Positions 62,176 to 64,000 of a stretch of 64,000 bases of DNA are shown here, one piece after another. The DNA is from Sisyra terminalis (taxonomy: Eukaryota; Arthropoda; Insecta; Neuroptera; Sisyridae): assembly GCA_958496175.1 (NCBI GenBank), contig OY292275.1, forward strand, positions 31,535,001-31,599,000, in the 5' to 3' direction. Position 1 is the first letter of the stretch. Each line of letters starts with the position of its first letter. The notes under the pieces are model-generated. The model was not told the DNA's origin. It did not search any database and saw only the letters and a program-made list of their open reading frames with translations. A program made the position numbers and the translations under genes.

Positions 62176-62305
62176 TAGCATCATTTTCACTATTTTGCAC
62201 CGTCGAATCATTATTAAATGTATAAGAACTATTACTTTTCCTATCTAACAATGCTTTTCAGCGTGCCCGAAATTCACGAACACGTTCTGTTGAACCTTTT
62301 GACAT
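62176..62305 (-). pseudogene. transposon-like first exon with one stop
   Basis: On the minus strand an ATG (62305-62303) opens MSKGSTERVREFRAR, a TGA, then KALLDRKSNSSYTFNND and STVQNSENDA, and ends at a consensus donor (A/GTAAGT, intron from 62175). N-termini of the type S-xxER-R-FRAR are common in insect transposon proteins, including Helitron and some cut-and-paste families. One base change (CGA or CAA to TGA) would explain the stop. On the upstream side, CCAATAGCAACC at about 62444-62455 on the minus strand could be a CCAAT box. The second exon was not found. This is the start of a dead mobile-element gene rather than a host gene. Confidence 0.45.
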
Positions 62306-62309
62306 TTTT

Positions 62310-63660
62310 ATAGCCTTGTTTTCTTTACTTTTTTTTGAAAATCATGACAATGATCCGTATTCTTTTACTGCAAACTTGAAAATTAATTTTATTAAAACAA
62401 TGAAATGTTTATGCTCACAATTATAATAAGCAATTTAGCACGGTTGCTATTGGTCGCTATGAAAATCATTCTCAAGTAGCATTGTACGCAGGCGCACACA
62501 ACCTTAAAAATACTAATGTTTCCTACCTCATTCTCTCTCATGTTAAATCTTATAGATTTATGTATATGTTTCTCTTTTTATTGCCGCTTTCCGTGTCTGT
62601 TTCATAAAATTTCAAGTCACAACGATGCTAAAGAAATTTTCTCTTCAAAAAACCAACCTTATTGGTAAAGATTTTAACCTTATATAGTAGAGATTTATAA
62701 TATTTATAATGATTTTTTTCAGCAATTAATAACTCTTTTTCCATGCAGTTGTATTCTTAGAATTGTTTACAATCAAGGTTTACAAAATGCACAGGTGGCT
62801 TCATGGGCTCACAACATGGGTAACAATTTTATCTTTTAGAATTTAAAATTTTTCAAACTGTAAGTGTTATTACGGTAACAATGTTTCAATGGTTTAAACT
62901 AAAACACTAATTGTATCAATTTTTCAATCACCGTACAAAACGTATATATTCACCTGATTCACATTTTGTATAGTGATTGAAAATACTTCAGATGACGTCA
63001 TTTTTTTTCAAATGGCGCAACATATGTTGTTTATTAACCTTGTTTTATAACTACCTATTTACAAACAGTGCGATGATCGTACTACCTTAAAAAAATCATA
63101 AGTTTTTTTTCAATAAATATCGACAATTTGCAGTTAAGATTTATTTACTTCAAATAAGAAGTAGTTTTAAACCAACTTTAAACTTAACTTTAAATATATA
63201 GTATATATGAAGTATTGAAAAAGACATTTTAAACTATTATAATTACACAAATTGATGATTTATTGTTTATATAATAATATTTGAATTATGAAGGATTAAT
63301 TTTTCTTTAACTCTATGGTATTTTTGTTCTCTTCAGGTTTTTTGAATAATGAGGATTGTTTCGCGCAGTAAATAATAAAAGTAACATTAAAATTTCAAAA
63401 TAAGTGTCTTAAAAAGTTTAGTATCTTATGACGTATAATTGTGTTATCGTCAATATATAAATTGGAATCGTTGTATATATGTAAAATGATTTAATCACCA
63501 AATGATATTATTCATCCTTTTTTTATCACGATTAAAACTTAATATGCATTAACCATATAATTTTATTACAACCCATGCTCAGTAATTAAATAATAAACCA
63601 TTACCATTAAATCAACGCCTTTTTATTGCAATTTAATCAATGTAACCTAAAATCTCTCTT
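62310..63660. other. no gene seen; isolated ATGACGTCAT palindrome
   Basis: AT-rich sequence. The palindrome ATGACGTCAT at 62992-63001 is the fourth TGACGTCA in the last 8 kb, but its flanks do not align clearly with copies A or B. Confidence 0.4.
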
Positions 63661-63669
63661 CTTTTACAG

Positions 63670-63908
63670 AAATCTCAATAAATATAACACGACAGAGATG
63701 TTGGATATGGTAAAATTTACCGACGAAAAGAACCTGAGACTTAAGCAATTAACTTAAACAAGGGGAATCTTTTATCTTTGCGTGTACATTTGCAAATGCG
63801 TCCAGAAATTTGTAATGTCAATAGTTTATGGGGATGTTTGTTGTTGGCGTTAGATAATCGTTATCCAGGAGCGATGACCGAGCGTCCGTCTTCGCCTTAA
63901 GATAACAG
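63670..63908 (+). other. candidate exon near the right edge
   Basis: CTCTCTTCTTTTACAG ends at 63669 and is an excellent acceptor. AACAG/GTGAAG at 63908-63909 is a good donor. The first third encodes RNLNKYNTTEMLDMVKF, then TDEKNLRLKQLT and a stop at about 63757, with protein-like charge. The rest, rising to much higher GC than the flanks, has only very short frames. This fits either the last coding exon followed by untranslated sequence, or a 5' untranslated exon. Downstream DNA to the window end stays GC-rich and repeats GTCCATTCGA twice. No family is recognised. Confidence 0.38.
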
Positions 63909-64000
63909 GTGAAGAGACCGCTGCGAGCCACACATTACTTCCATGTCTTGACCTGTCCATTCGACCAGAGGCAGATTCGTCCATTCGAAGAGATTGTTTA

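Noticed and set aside
1..64000. CRISPR arrays, operons, bacterial promoters and riboswitches
   Set aside because: No spaced direct repeats or polycistronic arrangements; the sequence is eukaryotic.

Overview
The window looks like a stretch of an insect (arthropod) nuclear genome. It is very AT-rich, has no dense gene array, and carries insect-type mobile elements: Jockey-like and RTE-like LINE remnants, a Penelope-like element pair, a PIF/Harbinger element, hAT-like ends, a tRNA-derived SINE, and an LTR with a gypsy-like promoter layout. Nothing bacterial, viral-genome-like or organellar is visible. The order cannot be fixed from the sequence. No complete host gene was found. The window is best read as intergenic or long-intron DNA with a few exon-sized candidates.

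Layout. 1-8 kb: a head-to-head pair of truncated Penelope-like elements (2.17-3.08 kb) with hammerhead-like motifs, a GC-richer coding-like patch (3.74-3.95 kb) and SINE copy 1 (6.0-6.2 kb). 8.2-9.0 kb: first copy of an unrecognised family that once carried reading frames; its partner lies inverted at 33.4-34.2 kb. 9-31 kb: mostly featureless AT-rich DNA with a decayed RTE-like end (9.9-10.15 kb), two GC-rich islands (13.74 and 14.04 kb), a repeat with a LINE-like tail (16.99-18.45 kb), a CGG-rich patch (24.9 kb) and a hAT-like end (27.2 kb). 31-36 kb: a candidate small exon, the second copy of the unknown family, a candidate minus-strand terminal exon (34.33-34.49 kb) and an RTE-like reverse transcriptase end (35.3-35.7 kb). 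39-43.9 kb: a non-autonomous PIF/Harbinger element with intact termini and a TAA duplication, a Jockey-type LINE whose reverse-transcriptase core has been deleted, and SINE copy 2. 47-55 kb: a cluster of terminal and inverted-repeat structures, two copies of a dispersed repeat, a two-level palindrome, a minus-strand LTR and a GTACAAAAGTAAC-rich inverted-repeat element. 55.8-64 kb: a repeat family marked by TGACGTCA palindromes, SINE copy 3, an interrupted Jockey-type fragment, a minus-strand transposon-like first exon with one stop, and a candidate plus-strand exon at the right edge.

Functionally this is a record of transposition. Autonomous classes (LINE, Penelope-like, PIF, LTR) are present only as dead or deleted copies, beside the non-autonomous families (SINE, MITE-like) that would have depended on such machinery. 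The least explained sequences are the paralogous unknown family (8.23-8.97 and 33.39-34.18 kb), the two-level palindrome at 51.84-52.18 kb, and the TGACGTCA and GTACAAAAGTAAC families. All homology statements come from reading the sequence by eye; no database search was made.
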